From contig NZ_JASHKR010000042.1 in the NCBI RefSeq assembly GCF_030056815.1, forward strand, positions 1 through 42,562: a stretch of 42,562 nt of DNA, read 5' to 3'. Positions 25,665-37,395 of this stretch are shown here, in pieces (the stretch's first letter is position 1; each line of letters opens with the position of its first letter). The position numbers were made by a program, and so were the translations under genes. Source of the stretch: Rhodococcus sp. IEGM 1379 (GTDB taxonomy: Bacteria > Actinomycetota > Actinomycetes > Mycobacteriales > Mycobacteriaceae). The notes under the pieces are model-generated. The model was not told the origin of the DNA. It searched no databases and saw only the letters and a program-made list of their open reading frames with translations.

Positions 25665-28265
25665 CTACCCCGCTGGCGTCGTCACCAGTCCAAACTCGGA
25701 AGCATTCACCAGCAACCGGTGATGCGGGAGAACCCTCACGGTGTAGCCGACGGAACCCGAAACCGGAAGCGCTACTTCAGCTTCGAATATTTCGGTACCG
25801 TCCTCGGAACCGAAATGTGTCATCGGGAACGTCACAACGTCGGTGAGTTCCTCCCCGGGACTGACCCGACCGATCACAGCCTGTACCTCGACGTCCGAGA
25901 CCGACAAGCCACCGAGACGAACCTTTGCCTTCAGCGAGATGGTCGCGCCGATCTCCGGGGTGTCCGGCAATCCGGATCCGTCAACCTGCTCGATACTCAC
26001 CGACGGCCACTGCGATTCGATCCGTCGACGGAATTCCGCAACCTCGCGGGCCCCGGCAAAATTGTCGGCCACCACAGCCCTCGCAGATTCCGCCGACGGG
26101 GCGTAGTACTGAACCGCGTAATCGCGAACCATGCGTGATGCCAATACCTTCGGCCCCAGATTCTCGAGCGTGTGCCGGACCTTCTCGACCCAACGCGTCG
26201 GGAGATCCTGGGTGTCACGATCGTAGAACGTAGGCAGGACTGCATGTTCGAGCAGTTCGTAGAGTGCGCTGGCTTCGAGGTCGTCTCGGCGAACGTCGTC
26301 CAGAACTCCGTCGGCGGTCGGTATTGCCCAGCCGTTCTCGCCGTCATACATCTCGTCCCACCACCCGTCGCGGATCGACAGGTTGAGTCCGCCATTGAGG
26401 GCGGACTTCATGCCCGACGTTCCGCACGCTTCGAGCGGGCGCAGCGGATTGTTCAGCCACACATCGCAACCCCAGTAAAGGTAGCGGGCCATCGACATGT
26501 CGTAATCCGGCAGGAACACGATGCGGTGACGCACGTCTGCCTCGTCCGCAAAACGAACAACCTGCTGGATGAGCGCCTTGCCACCATCGTCGGCGGGATG
26601 CGATTTACCGGCCACCACCAACTGCACGGGACGCTTCTCGTCGAGCAGCATCGCGCGCAGACGATCAGGATCACGCAGCATCAGCGTCAGACGCTTGTAG
26701 GTCGGCACACGCCGTGCAAATCCGACCGTCAACACGTTGGGATCAAAAACTCCACCGACCCAACCAAGTTCGGCTTCGGTAGCGCCGCGCTCGATCCACG
26801 ACGCCCGGACGCGTCGACGTACCTCGTCGACCAACTTGCCGCGCAACGCATTACGCGTGCTCCACAATTCGGTTGACGAAAGCTCCTGCAGACGCTCCCA
26901 GCCGCGAGCCTCTTCGAGTTGTTCCTGTCCGACGATCCGTCTCGCGACGTCCATCCACTCCGGTGCCGCCCAGGTCGGTGCATGGACGCCATTTGTCACC
27001 GAGCCGATCGGAACCTCATCGGCGTCGAATCCTGGCCAGAGTCCGTTGAACATGTCGCGGCTGACGATGCCGTGCAATTGGGAGACACCGTTGGCCCGCT
27101 GGCCCAGACGAAGCCCCATGTGCGCCATATTGAAGATCGACGGGTCCGATTCCCGGCCCATACCCACGATGCGATCGACCGTCAGCCCGGGTAGCAGCGT
27201 CGATTCGTTCTCGCCGTTGCTACCGCCGAAGTAATGGCGAACCAGATCGGCGGGAAAGCGGTCGATCCCAGCAGGCACGGGAGTGTGCGTAGTAAAGACA
27301 GTGGCGGCGCGCACCGCCGCCAATGCGGAATCGAAGTCGAGACCACTGGCGGTGACAAGTTCACGGATTCGTTCGATACCGAGGAACCCGGCGTGGCCCT
27401 CGTTCATATGAAAGACCTCGGGATCCGGCAATCCGTATGCCGCGGTGTACGCCCGAACCGCACGCACGCCGCCGATACCGGCCAGGATCTCCTGCTTGAT
27501 GCGGTGGTCCTGATCGCCGCCGTACAGACGATCGGTGACGCCCCGAAGTTCTGCGTCGTTCTCCGCAATATCGGAATCGAGAAGCAGCAGCGGCACACGG
27601 CCTACCTGGGCGATCCACACCCGCGACCGCAGCACCCGCCCGCCCGGCATCGCGACGTGAATGATGACCGGAGACCCGTCACCTGATGTCGGGCCGGCGT
27701 CGGTCAGCAAACGAAGCGGCAAACCCTGAGGATCATGAGGCGGGTAGTGCTCGGCCTGCCACCCGTCCGCCGTCAAGGACTGACGGAAATACCCGGACCG
27801 ATAGAGCAGACCGACACCGATCAGCGGCAGTCCGAGATCCGACGCAGCCTTGAGATGGTCGCCGGCCAGAATGCCGAGACCACCGGAATAGTTGGGCAGG
27901 ACTTCGCTGACGCCGAACTCCATCGAGAAATACGCAATTCCACCGGCCAGCGAAACTCCCTTGGCCTGCTGCGCCTGGTACCAGCGCGGAGTGCTCAGGT
28001 AACTGTCGAGATCAGCTGCCGCAGTGTCGAGGTCACGAAGGAAATCGGCGTCGCCACTCAGTTCGTCGAGTCGCGCCGGGTCCACTTCACCCAGCATTCG
28101 AACGGGATCGAACTGAACCGCTTGCCAGAGTCGCGGGTCGAGGCGCGAGAACAAATCCTGTGTCTCGGGATGCCAGGACCAACGCAAGTTGGTGGACAGG
28201 GGGCCGAGCGCGGCAAGGCGCTCCGGCAGGTGGGCTCGGACAGTGAACCGACGCAAGGCTTTCAC
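25665..28265 (-). CDS. glgP: Alpha-glucan (glycogen) phosphorylase
   Basis: GlgP releases glucose-1-phosphate from the non-reducing ends of alpha-1,4-glucan using pyridoxal phosphate. The 866-residue protein matches recalled M. tuberculosis GlgP (Rv1328) end to end. It has an N-terminal DUF3417 region ([20 protein letters not shown]), [37 protein letters not shown], and the PLP-lysine motif [15 protein letters not shown] with Lys620. The start is GTG at 28265. The gene is divergent from glgE with 139 nt between starts, which sets the degrading enzyme opposite the building enzymes. A disrupted GNAT gene follows within 20 nt. Confidence 0.96.
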   Translation of the reverse strand: MKALRRFTVRAHLPERLAALGPLSTNLRWSWHPETQDLFSRLDPRLWQAVQFDPVRMLGEVDPARLDELSGDADFLRDLDTAAADLDSYLSTPRWYQAQQAKGVSLAGGIAYFSMEFGVSEVLPNYSGGLGILAGDHLKAASDLGLPLIGVGLLYRSGYFRQSLTADGWQAEHYPPHDPQGLPLRLLTDAGPTSGDGSPVIIHVAMPGGRVLRSRVWIAQVGRVPLLLLDSDIAENDAELRGVTDRLYGGDQDHRIKQEILAGIGGVRAVRAYTAAYGLPDPEVFHMNEGHAGFLGIERIRELVTASGLDFDSALAAVRAATVFTTHTPVPAGIDRFPADLVRHYFGGSNGENESTLLPGLTVDRIVGMGRESDPSIFNMAHMGLRLGQRANGVSQLHGIVSRDMFNGLWPGFDADEVPIGSVTNGVHAPTWAAPEWMDVARRIVGQEQLEEARGWERLQELSSTELWSTRNALRGKLVDEVRRRVRASWIERGATEAELGWVGGVFDPNVLTVGFARRVPTYKRLTLMLRDPDRLRAMLLDEKRPVQLVVAGKSHPADDGGKALIQQVVRFADEADVRHRIVFLPDYDMSMARYLYWGCDVWLNNPLRPLEACGTSGMKSALNGGLNLSIRDGWWDEMYDGENGWAIPTADGVLDDVRRDDLEASALYELLEHAVLPTFYDRDTQDLPTRWVEKVRHTLENLGPKVLASRMVRDYAVQYYAPSAESARAVVADNFAGAREVAEFRRRIESQWPSVSIEQVDGSGLPDTPEIGATISLKAKVRLGGLSVSDVEVQAVIGRVSPGEELTDVVTFPMTHFGSEDGTEIFEAEVALPVSGSVGYTVRVLPHHRLLVNASEFGLVTTPAG

Positions 28266-28404
28266 CCCGCGAACCCTAGTCGAGTTGGACGGGCTGTGTC
28301 CTTACAAGCACCGTGACCGCTGGAAGCGACGACATGCCGGTACACCCACTACGGTTGAACTCGGCAACACCAGTAACACTCCACCATCAGAAATGGAGCT
28401 TCCC
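28266..28404. promoter_or_regulatory. Divergent promoter region between glgP and glgE
   Basis: This 139-bp region must carry promoters for both the glucan-degrading and glucan-building transcripts. No strong -35/-10 pair or dyad stands out on either strand. AAATGGAG, just before the glgE GTG, serves as its ribosome-binding site. Confidence 0.5.
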
Positions 28405-30404
28405 GTGACAGGACGCCTCGGTATCGACGACGCGATACCCGCGATCTCGGGTAACTATCCAGCCAAGGCTGTAGTCGGTGAAGTGATTCCCGTACATGCG
28501 ACGGTCTGGCGAGAGGGCCACGACGCCGTCGCCGCGACCCTCGTCGTACGGGGTCCTCGCGGAACCAAATTGTTGCGAATCACGATGGATCCCGGCGGTG
28601 AGCCAGACACTGTCGACGCCGTGTTTGTCCCTTCCGTAGACGGACTCTGGACATTTCGGATCGAGGCTTGGAGCGATCCTGTCGCAACCTGGAAGCATGC
28701 CGTCGAAGCCAAATTGTCCGTAGGACAGGGACCGGCAGAACTTGCCAACGATCTCGAAATCGGTGCTCGACTCTTCGAACGAGCCGCCCAGGAACTTCCC
28801 CGGGCCAATCGCTCGAGGCTGGAGGCGGTGACGGCATCGCTGCGCAGCGATCAGACCCTGACCGCCCGGGTCGCGCCCGCATTTGCCTCGGACGTCACGG
28901 AATTGCTCCGCGCCAATCCACTCCGAGAATTGGTGACCAAGGGCGAGTCGCATCCCGTTCTCGTGGACCGCCATCGGGCCTTGTTCGGATCGTGGTACGA
29001 GTTCTTCCCGCGCTCCACCGGCGGCTGGGACGAGGACGGAATTCCGAAGCACGGGACGTTCAAGACTTCCGCAGAAGATCTTCCACGCATTGCCGCAATG
29101 GGTTTCGACGTCGTCTACCTTCCTCCGATTCACCCGATCGGCGAGATCAACCGCAAGGGCCGCAACAACTCTCTCACCACACAGCCCGGCGACGTCGGTT
29201 CTCCGTGGGCCATCGGATCTGCCGAGGGCGGGCACGACGCGGTCCACCCCGAGCTCGGCACCCTCGAGGATTTCAAAGCATTTGTGGCGCAGGCCCGCAA
29301 GCTCGACCTCGAAGTGGCACTCGACCTCGCTCTCCAATGCGCCCCCGATCACCCCTGGGCCGCAAAGCATCCCGAGTGGTTCACAGTGCTCCCGGACGGC
29401 ACCATCGCCTACGCGGAGAACCCGCCCAAGAAGTACCAGGATATCTATCCGATCAACTTCGACATCGACCCCGACGGCCTGGACAAGGAAATTCTGCGCG
29501 TCGTCCGACACTGGATCAAGGCCGGGGTCAAGATCTTTCGGGTCGACAACCCCCATACCAAGCCGCCCAATTTCTGGGAGACGCTCATCTCGGAGGTCAA
29601 GAAGTCCGACCCCGATGTCCTCTTCCTTGCCGAGGCATTCACCCGGCCGGCCCGGATGTACGGCCTTGCCCGACGAGGTTTCACGCAGTCGTACACGTAC
29701 TTCACGTGGCGCGTTGCGAAGTGGGAATTGACGGAGTTCGGAAACGAGCTGGCCGCAAAAGCCGACGAGGCCAGGCCCAACCTCTTTGTCAATACTCCCG
29801 ATATCCTGCACGAGTCGCTCCAACACGGCGGACCCGGAATGTTCGCGCTCCGAGCAGCTCTCGCTGCAACCCTGGCACCGACGTGGGGCGTCTACTCGGG
29901 GTACGAGCTCTTCGAGCACCAAGCAGTCCGGCCGGGTAGCGAAGAATACCTGGACTCGGAGAAGTACGAACTTCGTCCGCGTCGATTCGCCGAAGCCGCA
30001 GCGCGGGGTGAATCGCTCGAGCCGTGGATCACCGCACTCAATCGCATTCGCCGCGCCCACCCCGCCTTGCAGCAGTTGCGCAACCTGCACTTTCACCACA
30101 TCGACAACGACGCACTGATCGCGTATTCGAAGTTCGATCCGATCACCGGCGATGCCGTTCTCACGATCGTCAACCTCAATCCCTATGCCGCCGAAGACGG
30201 CACGGTGTGGCTGGACATGCCGGCACTCGGGCGCGAATGGCAGGACCAGATGACAGTTCTCGACGAAGTGACCGGCGAGCAATACCACTGGGGGCAAGCC
30301 AATTTCGTCCGCCTCGAGCCCTGGCGGGCCGTTGCGCACATCCTCGCACTACCGCCTGTTCCCTACTCTGCCAGAACGTCGTTGGCATACCGCGGAGGAA
30401 ATTG

Positions 30405-30405
<1 letters not shown>
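28405..30405 (+). CDS. glgE: Maltose-1-phosphate:alpha-glucan maltosyltransferase GlgE
   Basis: GlgE extends alpha-1,4-glucan with maltosyl units from maltose-1-phosphate, the last step of the TreS-Pep2-GlgE route from trehalose. The 666 residues form an N-terminal sheet domain followed by a GH13_3 barrel. Asp381 in [14 protein letters not shown] is the predicted nucleophile, FLAEAF holds the acid/base Glu, and NTPDIL supplies the third carboxylate. [14 protein letters not shown] is a GlgE-specific stretch. GGAG six nt before GTG 28405 supports this start over an ATG four codons earlier. The protein is shorter than the M. tuberculosis one (701), mainly in the N-terminal domain. The stop overlaps glgB (TGATG). 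Confidence 0.96.
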
Positions 30406-32605
<2,200 letters not shown>

Positions 32606-32606
<1 letters not shown>

Positions 32607-34054
32607 TGTTTGGCCGGCGAGCAGTAATAGTCACTTCGTCATTGATGGCAACTGCCGCCTTGCTTGTCAGCTGTTCGCAGGGCTCGACCGGTCACGCGGT
32701 CTCGATTTATCACGACCCCTTTCGAGTGGCCGGTCTCGACGCATCGTCGGGTCCCAGTGGACTCCGCCCCGGGGCACCCGACGCCGAACGTGACATCGTC
32801 GGAACGGACGGTGGCCCGATCGACGCGCTTGCAGCCAACGCCATTACCGACATCGAGACGTTTTGGAAAACCCAGTATCCGGCACTGTTCAACGAGCCGT
32901 TCCAACCTGTCGACACACTGATCTCGTGGGATCCCACCAAGCCCGGTGGTCCGGAATTCTGCGAAGAGTCCACCAAAGATCTCATCAACGCCGGATATTG
33001 CAGTCTCGATCACACCATCGGCTGGGATCGGGAACTTCTCTTGCCTGAGGTTCAGGAAAAGTTCGGCGACGTTGCTGTCGCATTCATTTTCGCCCATGAG
33101 TACGGCCACGCCATTCAACGAAAAGCCGGCATTGTCGAAGGCGGATCCGACGCGGCTCTAGTGCGTGAGCAACAAGCCGACTGCTTCGGCGGTGCCTTCC
33201 TCCGTCATGTCGCCGAAGACAAAGCAACTCACTTCACGATGAATACCTCCGACGGACTGAACAAGGTCCTCGCTTCTGCCGTAGCCATCCGCGACGACGA
33301 CCCGAACGACCCCGATTCACACCACGGGTCCGCATTCGAGCGGGTAACCGCAACCCAAATCGGATTCACCGACGGTCCCGGTGCGTGCGCCAAGATGGAC
33401 GACGCCGAAATCGAATCCCGGCGCGCGGATCTCCCGCAACAGTTCAGCGAACAGAGCGAGTCCGGTGAGCTTCCCGTCACCACAGCCACACTTCAGGAGT
33501 TCTTGAAGACTTTTCAGTCGATCTTCGAACTGCAAAATCCTCCGACTGTGACCTTCGACGGCGCGGACACCGACTGCACGGATGCCAAGACCACCGAGCC
33601 GGTCTCCTTCTGCCCCGCCACCAACACCATTGGAATCAGCGTCGACGAGTTGGCGGATCGCGGAACTCCCGGACGGGTCGGCCGACGCGAGTTGATGCCG
33701 ACCACCATCACCGGCGACTACAACGCGTATGTTTTGCTCGCGTCGAGGTACACCCTTGCGATGCAGAAGGAACGCGGCCAGTCACTCGACACCCCGCAGA
33801 CTGCATTGCGCGCCGCCTGCCTGTCCGGAGTGATCACTGCGGCCCTGAGCCCCACCAATGCCGCAACATCGGGAGCTCAGGTCACGCTGTCACCCGGAGA
33901 CCTCGACGAAGCTGTCTCCGGCCTACTCACCGACGGTCTCGCAGCCAGTGACGTCAACGGCGACACCGTCCCGAGCGGCTTTGCGCGTGTCGACGCTTTC
34001 CGTACCGGTGTGCTCGGTGGTCAGGTTGCGTGCGATAGCCGCTATACGGAGTAG
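32606..34054 (+). CDS. Zinc metallopeptidase-type lipoprotein
   Basis: This 482-residue protein is predicted to be secreted and anchored outside the membrane. A signal peptide ends in the lipobox LLVSC (Cys23). The zinc-protease motif HEYGH lies at His164-His168, followed 19 residues later by EQQADCFGG (Glu188, Asp192), a gluzincin-like ExxxD arrangement. This places it near the predicted neutral zinc metallopeptidase (YpfJ-like) family. Several cysteines probably form disulfides. The ATG at 32606 overlaps the glgB stop (TGATG) and has GGAG upstream, so it is translated with the glucan operon. I recall no counterpart at this locus in M. tuberculosis. The substrate is unknown; a link to envelope glucan is speculative. 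Confidence 0.87.
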
Positions 34055-34102
34055 CGGCCGTAGGACGCCTACGACATTTTGTACGGAGTAGCGGCTATCG
34101 CA
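34031..34102. repeat. Compound inverted and direct repeat at a convergent gene end
   Basis: Perfect 14-bp inverted arms TGCGATAGCCGCTA (34031-34044) and TAGCGGCTATCGCA (34089-34102) enclose a smaller hairpin CGTAGG/CCTACG. Inside lies a 14-bp direct repeat TACGGAGTAGCGGC at 34045-34058 and 34082-34095. The left half includes the last codons and TAG of the metallopeptidase gene. It separates two convergent genes and probably ends transcription, although there is no T-run. Confidence 0.7.
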
Positions 34103-34122
34103 GTTGTACTTAGCGGCCAGAC

Positions 34123-35073
34123 TCAGTAGAGGGCTGCAGCCAGCTTGCGACGCGCTGCCATCACCATCGGCTCGGCGGGATCGAACAGCTCGAACAGTTC
34201 CAGAAGGCGAGTCCGGGCTGCGGCCTTGTCGTCGCCTGCCGTGCGCGCGACAACACCGATGAGACGAGCAAAAGCTGTCTCCGGTTTCTGCGCGTACATC
34301 TCCCTGTCTGCGGCGGCGAACTGCAGTTCGAGATTCGACGGATCTGCATCGGCGGCGGCGACAGAATCGGGATCCGTGTTCTCGACGCGAGCCATGAACT
34401 TCACTTGACGAACCGCGTTGAGCGCTTCGGCATTGGTGGGCTCGTCGTCGAGGATGACCTGGTATGCCGCAATCGCACCATCAAGATCACCCGCGTCGAG
34501 TGCCGTTTCAGCAGCAACGAACCGAGGATCCTCGACCTCAGGCTCGTCCGCGTCACCAGCGGCCGGTACCGGACCGCTGAGCTTGCCCGCAGTCGCTTGC
34601 AGAACAGCGGCAAACCACTGACTGAGCTGTTCTTCGGGCTGCGCACCTTCGAAATCGGCCAAAGGCTGACCGGCCGCGACGGCAACAACGGTGGGTACCG
34701 ACTTGATGCCGAATGCCTGTGCGATCTGCGGGCTCACATCGACGTCGACGTTAGCCAGAATCCACTGGCCACCGGCTTCCGCAGCAAAGCGCTCCAGCAC
34801 CTCGGTGAATACGACGGACGGCTCGTAGGCGCGACCGCCGAGGTTGACGATCACGGGGACCTGGCTCGACTTGACCAGAACTTCCGACTCGAAATTCACT
34901 TCGTTTACGTCGATGACAGTCCCCGGGAGCGCAGAAACGGCCCCATCGCCGCTGGGCTTACGCGGGGGTGGAGCCGTCGCCCGCTCTTTGAGAGCGGATA
35001 AGTCGACTGCGCCGCTCATGGCGGCTGCTACTGCTGACGAACGCGCGGGGGGCCTGGATCCTGGTCGAGTCAC
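34123..35073 (-). CDS. Thioredoxin-fold co-chaperone-like protein (YbbN/CnoX type) lacking CXXC
   Basis: This 316-residue cytosolic protein has a low-complexity N-terminus (1-50), a thioredoxin domain (about 52-160) and C-terminal TPR-like helices (about 180-316, with DAGDLDGAIAAYQVILDDEPTN). The position of the usual WCxxC is replaced by NLGGRAYEPS, with no cysteine, so it cannot be a normal dithiol oxidoreductase. GIKSVPTVVAVAAGQ keeps the cis-Pro loop. M. tuberculosis Rv1324 has the same layout. E. coli YbbN (CnoX) is a chaperone-linked thioredoxin, so protein holding or transfer is plausible. The GTG at 35073 agrees with the homologue; an ATG at 35019 is the alternative. Confidence 0.88.
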   Translation of the reverse strand: MTRPGSRPPARSSAVAAAMSGAVDLSALKERATAPPPRKPSGDGAVSALPGTVIDVNEVNFESEVLVKSSQVPVIVNLGGRAYEPSVVFTEVLERFAAEAGGQWILANVDVDVSPQIAQAFGIKSVPTVVAVAAGQPLADFEGAQPEEQLSQWFAAVLQATAGKLSGPVPAAGDADEPEVEDPRFVAAETALDAGDLDGAIAAYQVILDDEPTNAEALNAVRQVKFMARVENTDPDSVAAADADPSNLELQFAAADREMYAQKPETAFARLIGVVARTAGDDKAAARTRLLELFELFDPAEPMVMAARRKLAAALY

Positions 35074-35103
35074 GCGTTCCAGTTTGTCACGAGTTGACCG
35101 AAC

Positions 35104-35487
35104 CTACGAAGAGGCCTGGTTCGCATCAACGCGTGCGACCGTACCTTGTGCAGCTTCGAACTCGGTAGACAGCTCGCCGAGCTTGCCGTTCCGAACCGCC
35201 CAGCGCTCGAAAACGATGGTCCCGAAAGGCGGGACGCTGGAGACCAGCGCCAGGATGGTTGTCTTGATGTCCCACTTGAGCGACCAAGCAGTCAGCAGAG
35301 CGATGACGATGAAGACCATGAATCCCGCGATTCCGTGCAACATGCCGGGGATGCGAATCGCTTCTTCGTGTCCGAGGACCCACTTGAAGAACATCGCCAC
35401 CAACAAGGCAGCCCACGTCACAGCTTCCCACCAGGCAACCAGACGGAAGCGCTTGGCCGGAGTGGATACGTCAAAGATATTCGCCAT
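35104..35487 (-). CDS. DUF3817 family membrane protein (second copy)
   Basis: This integral membrane protein has about 127 residues and three hydrophobic segments (near 14-33, 46-66 and 72-90). WWEAVTWAALLVAMFFKW, PGMLHGIAGFMVFIVIALL and SSVPPFGTIVFERWA fit DUF3817. It is related to, but clearly different from, the copy at 15.5 kb. The start could be the ATG at 35487 or the one at 35496 (three residues longer); neither has a good ribosome-binding site. It lies between the fadA4 terminator hairpin and the thioredoxin-fold gene. Function is unknown. Confidence 0.85.
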   Translation of the reverse strand: MANIFDVSTPAKRFRLVAWWEAVTWAALLVAMFFKWVLGHEEAIRIPGMLHGIAGFMVFIVIALLTAWSLKWDIKTTILALVSSVPPFGTIVFERWAVRNGKLGELSTEFEAAQGTVARVDANQASS

Positions 35488-35507
35488 GAGGCCCATTGTG
35501 CCCGAAC

Positions 35508-35552
35508 CACTACGACGCCCCGTAGTGGTGTGAGGAAAACCACGGGGCGTCG
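35508..35552 (-). terminator. Overlapping hairpins downstream of fadA4
   Basis: A long stem pairs CGACGCCCCG (35513-35522) with CGGGGCGTCG (35543-35552), extended inward by GTGGT/ACCAC. A shorter alternative pairs CCACTAC (35508-35514) with GTAGTGG (35522-35528). The two cannot form together. They lie between the fadA4 stop and the downstream DUF3817 start on the same strand. Either can end the fadA4 transcript or regulate read-through; no T-run is present. Confidence 0.6.
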
Positions 35553-35580
35553 CAGAGCAGAACTGAAGTGTCAGGTGTAT

Positions 35581-36774
35581 TTAGACCTTCGGCACGCGCA
35601 CGATCAGTGCGTCGCCCTGTCCGCCACCACCACAGAGTGCGGCTGCACCGATTCCGCCGCCGCGGCGCTGCAATTCCAGTGCCAAGTGCAGAGCAATACG
35701 GGCACCGGACATTCCGAGCGGGTGCCCGACGGCAATTGCGCCGCCGTTGACATTCACCTTGGCGGGATCGAGCCCGAGCTCACGCGTCGACGCAATGCCG
35801 ACTGCTGCGAAGGCTTCGTTGATCTCGACGAGGTCGAGGTCCTTGGGGTCGATGCCTTCCTTTTCGCAGGCCTTGGCGATGGCACGCGCGGGCTGCGACT
35901 GCAACGTGGAGTCCGGTCCGGCGACAACGCCGTGGGCACCGATTTCGGCGATCCACGTCAATCCGAGTTCTTCGGCCTTGGCCTTGCTCATCACGACAAC
36001 AGCGGCAGCGCCGTCGGAGATCGGCGACGCCGAACCCGCGGTGATGGTGCCGTCCTTGCTGAAGGCGGGACGCAGCTTGCCGAGCGATTCGGCCGTCGTA
36101 TCGGCACGGATGCCCTCGTCCTGCGCGAACACAATGGGATCACCCTTACGCTGCGGGATCGAGACCGGAACAACCTCGTTGTCGAAGAGTCCGTCCTTCC
36201 ACGCGCGAGCCGCGTTCTGATGTGAGGCCGCGGCAAACGCGTCCTGCTCCGCGCGGGTGATGTGGCTGTCGTCCTTCTGGTTGACCTGCTCGGTCAACAA
36301 ACCCATCGCCTGATCGGTGAAGATGTCGTGCAGGCCGTCGTAGGCCATGTGGTCGCGCATCGTGACGTCGCCGTATTTGAAGCCTTCACGGCTCTTCTCG
36401 AGCATGTGCGGTGCACGGCTCATCGATTCCTGACCACCGGCGACGACGACCTCGAACTCACCGGCGCGGATCAGCTGATCGGCCAGGGCGATGGCGTCGA
36501 CACCCGAGAGGCACACCTTGTTGATGCTCAGTGCCGGAACACTCATCGGGATTCCGGCTGCGACGGCAGCCTGACGGGCCGGCATCTGGCCGGCACCTGC
36601 GGTCAGAACCTGACCCATGATGACGTACTCGACCTGCTCGGGAGCAACGCCTGACTTCTCGAGCGCACCCTTGATGGCGATTCCGCCCAGATCGGACCCG
36701 GAAAGGTCCTTCAAGGAACCCATGAGTCGACCCATCGGGGTACGGGCTCCGGCAACAATCACAGAACTGGTCAC
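35581..36774 (-). CDS. fadA4: Acetyl-CoA C-acetyltransferase (thiolase), FadA4-like
   Basis: This 397-residue thiolase II joins two acetyl-CoA to acetoacetyl-CoA, or runs the reverse thiolysis, in the cytosol. Catalytic residues are Cys88 ([11 protein letters not shown]), His351 ([10 protein letters not shown]) and Cys381 ([12 protein letters not shown]). [11 protein letters not shown] is the usual loop. It is the positional equivalent of M. tuberculosis Rv1323. The GTG start at 36774 has an excellent GGAGGA upstream. A TTGACT -35 (complement of 36827-36832) with a weaker -10 17 nt away is seen in the upstream region. It is divergent from the epimerase gene, which pairs two acyl-CoA enzymes on one regulatory region. 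Confidence 0.95.
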   Translation of the reverse strand: MTSSVIVAGARTPMGRLMGSLKDLSGSDLGGIAIKGALEKSGVAPEQVEYVIMGQVLTAGAGQMPARQAAVAAGIPMSVPALSINKVCLSGVDAIALADQLIRAGEFEVVVAGGQESMSRAPHMLEKSREGFKYGDVTMRDHMAYDGLHDIFTDQAMGLLTEQVNQKDDSHITRAEQDAFAAASHQNAARAWKDGLFDNEVVPVSIPQRKGDPIVFAQDEGIRADTTAESLGKLRPAFSKDGTITAGSASPISDGAAAVVVMSKAKAEELGLTWIAEIGAHGVVAGPDSTLQSQPARAIAKACEKEGIDPKDLDLVEINEAFAAVGIASTRELGLDPAKVNVNGGAIAVGHPLGMSGARIALHLALELQRRGGGIGAAALCGGGGQGDALIVRVPKV

Positions 36775-36858
36775 GATTTCCTCCGGCTACAAAAGAGACA
36801 TAGGCATCACGCGCACGCGGCATACGAGTCAAGTCACATCCCGACGTGTACTACTCAA

Positions 36859-36874
36859 ACGGTAGCGCTACCGT
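36859..36874. promoter_or_regulatory. 16-bp perfect palindrome, candidate operator
   Basis: ACGGTAGCGCTACCGT at 36859-36874 is a perfect dyad. It lies 7 nt before the ATG of the epimerase gene and just downstream of a TACTAC element, and about 85 nt upstream of the divergent fadA4 start. Such a site is typical for a dimeric repressor controlling both genes. No regulator is encoded next to it. Confidence 0.5.
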
Positions 36875-36881
36875 GAAAGGT

Positions 36882-37355
36882 ATGACACAGACGTCCCCCA
36901 GTCCTGCCCTTGCACCTTTGTCCTCCGACCTCGTCGTAGCGATCGACCACGTCGGAATTGCTGTTCCGGATCTCGATGTAGCAATCGCTTGGTACACCCA
37001 GCACCTGGGCATGGTCTCCACTCACGAAGAAGTCAACGAAGCTCAGGGCGTCCGTGAAGCCATGCTCTCCGTCATCGGTGCACCGGCCGGCTCACCGGCC
37101 GTCCAGTTGCTCGCACCCCTCGACGAGAACTCGACCATCGCCAAGTTCATCGACCGCAGTGGCCCCGGTTTGCAGCAGTTGGCTTACCGCGTCACCGATA
37201 TCGAAGCCATCTCCGAGGAGCTCCGCGCACGCGGCGTTCGGTTGCTGTACGACGCACCGCGACGTGGCACCGCCAACTCACGAATCAACTTCATTCATCC
37301 CAAGGACGCCGGCGGGGTGCTCGTCGAACTGGTCGAACCGGCCGCGCATCACTAG
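36882..37355 (+). CDS. mce: Methylmalonyl-CoA epimerase (VOC fold)
   Basis: The enzyme interconverts (2R)- and (2S)-methylmalonyl-CoA in propionate and odd-chain/branched-acid metabolism. The 157-residue protein has the vicinal-oxygen-chelate repeat. AIDHVGIAVPDLD supplies the first metal His, AVQLLAPL the Gln, and GGVLVELVEP the final Glu. The canonical HH pair before AYRV is QQ here (GPGLQQLAYRV), which I also recall in the mycobacterial homologue Rv1322A. So one ligand differs from the well-studied enzymes. I took the ATG at 36882; a GTG at 36873 overlaps the palindrome. Conservation next to fadA4 supports the assignment. Confidence 0.88.
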   Translation: MTQTSPSPALAPLSSDLVVAIDHVGIAVPDLDVAIAWYTQHLGMVSTHEEVNEAQGVREAMLSVIGAPAGSPAVQLLAPLDENSTIAKFIDRSGPGLQQLAYRVTDIEAISEELRARGVRLLYDAPRRGTANSRINFIHPKDAGGVLVELVEPAAHH

Positions 37356-37395
37356 CAGCCCAAACTCCTGCACGTCTGCCAGGTAGATTATCGCC

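Noticed and set aside
28387-30339. 650-codon minus-strand open frame
   Set aside because: It is antisense to glgE; glgE shows all family motifs, while this frame shows none.
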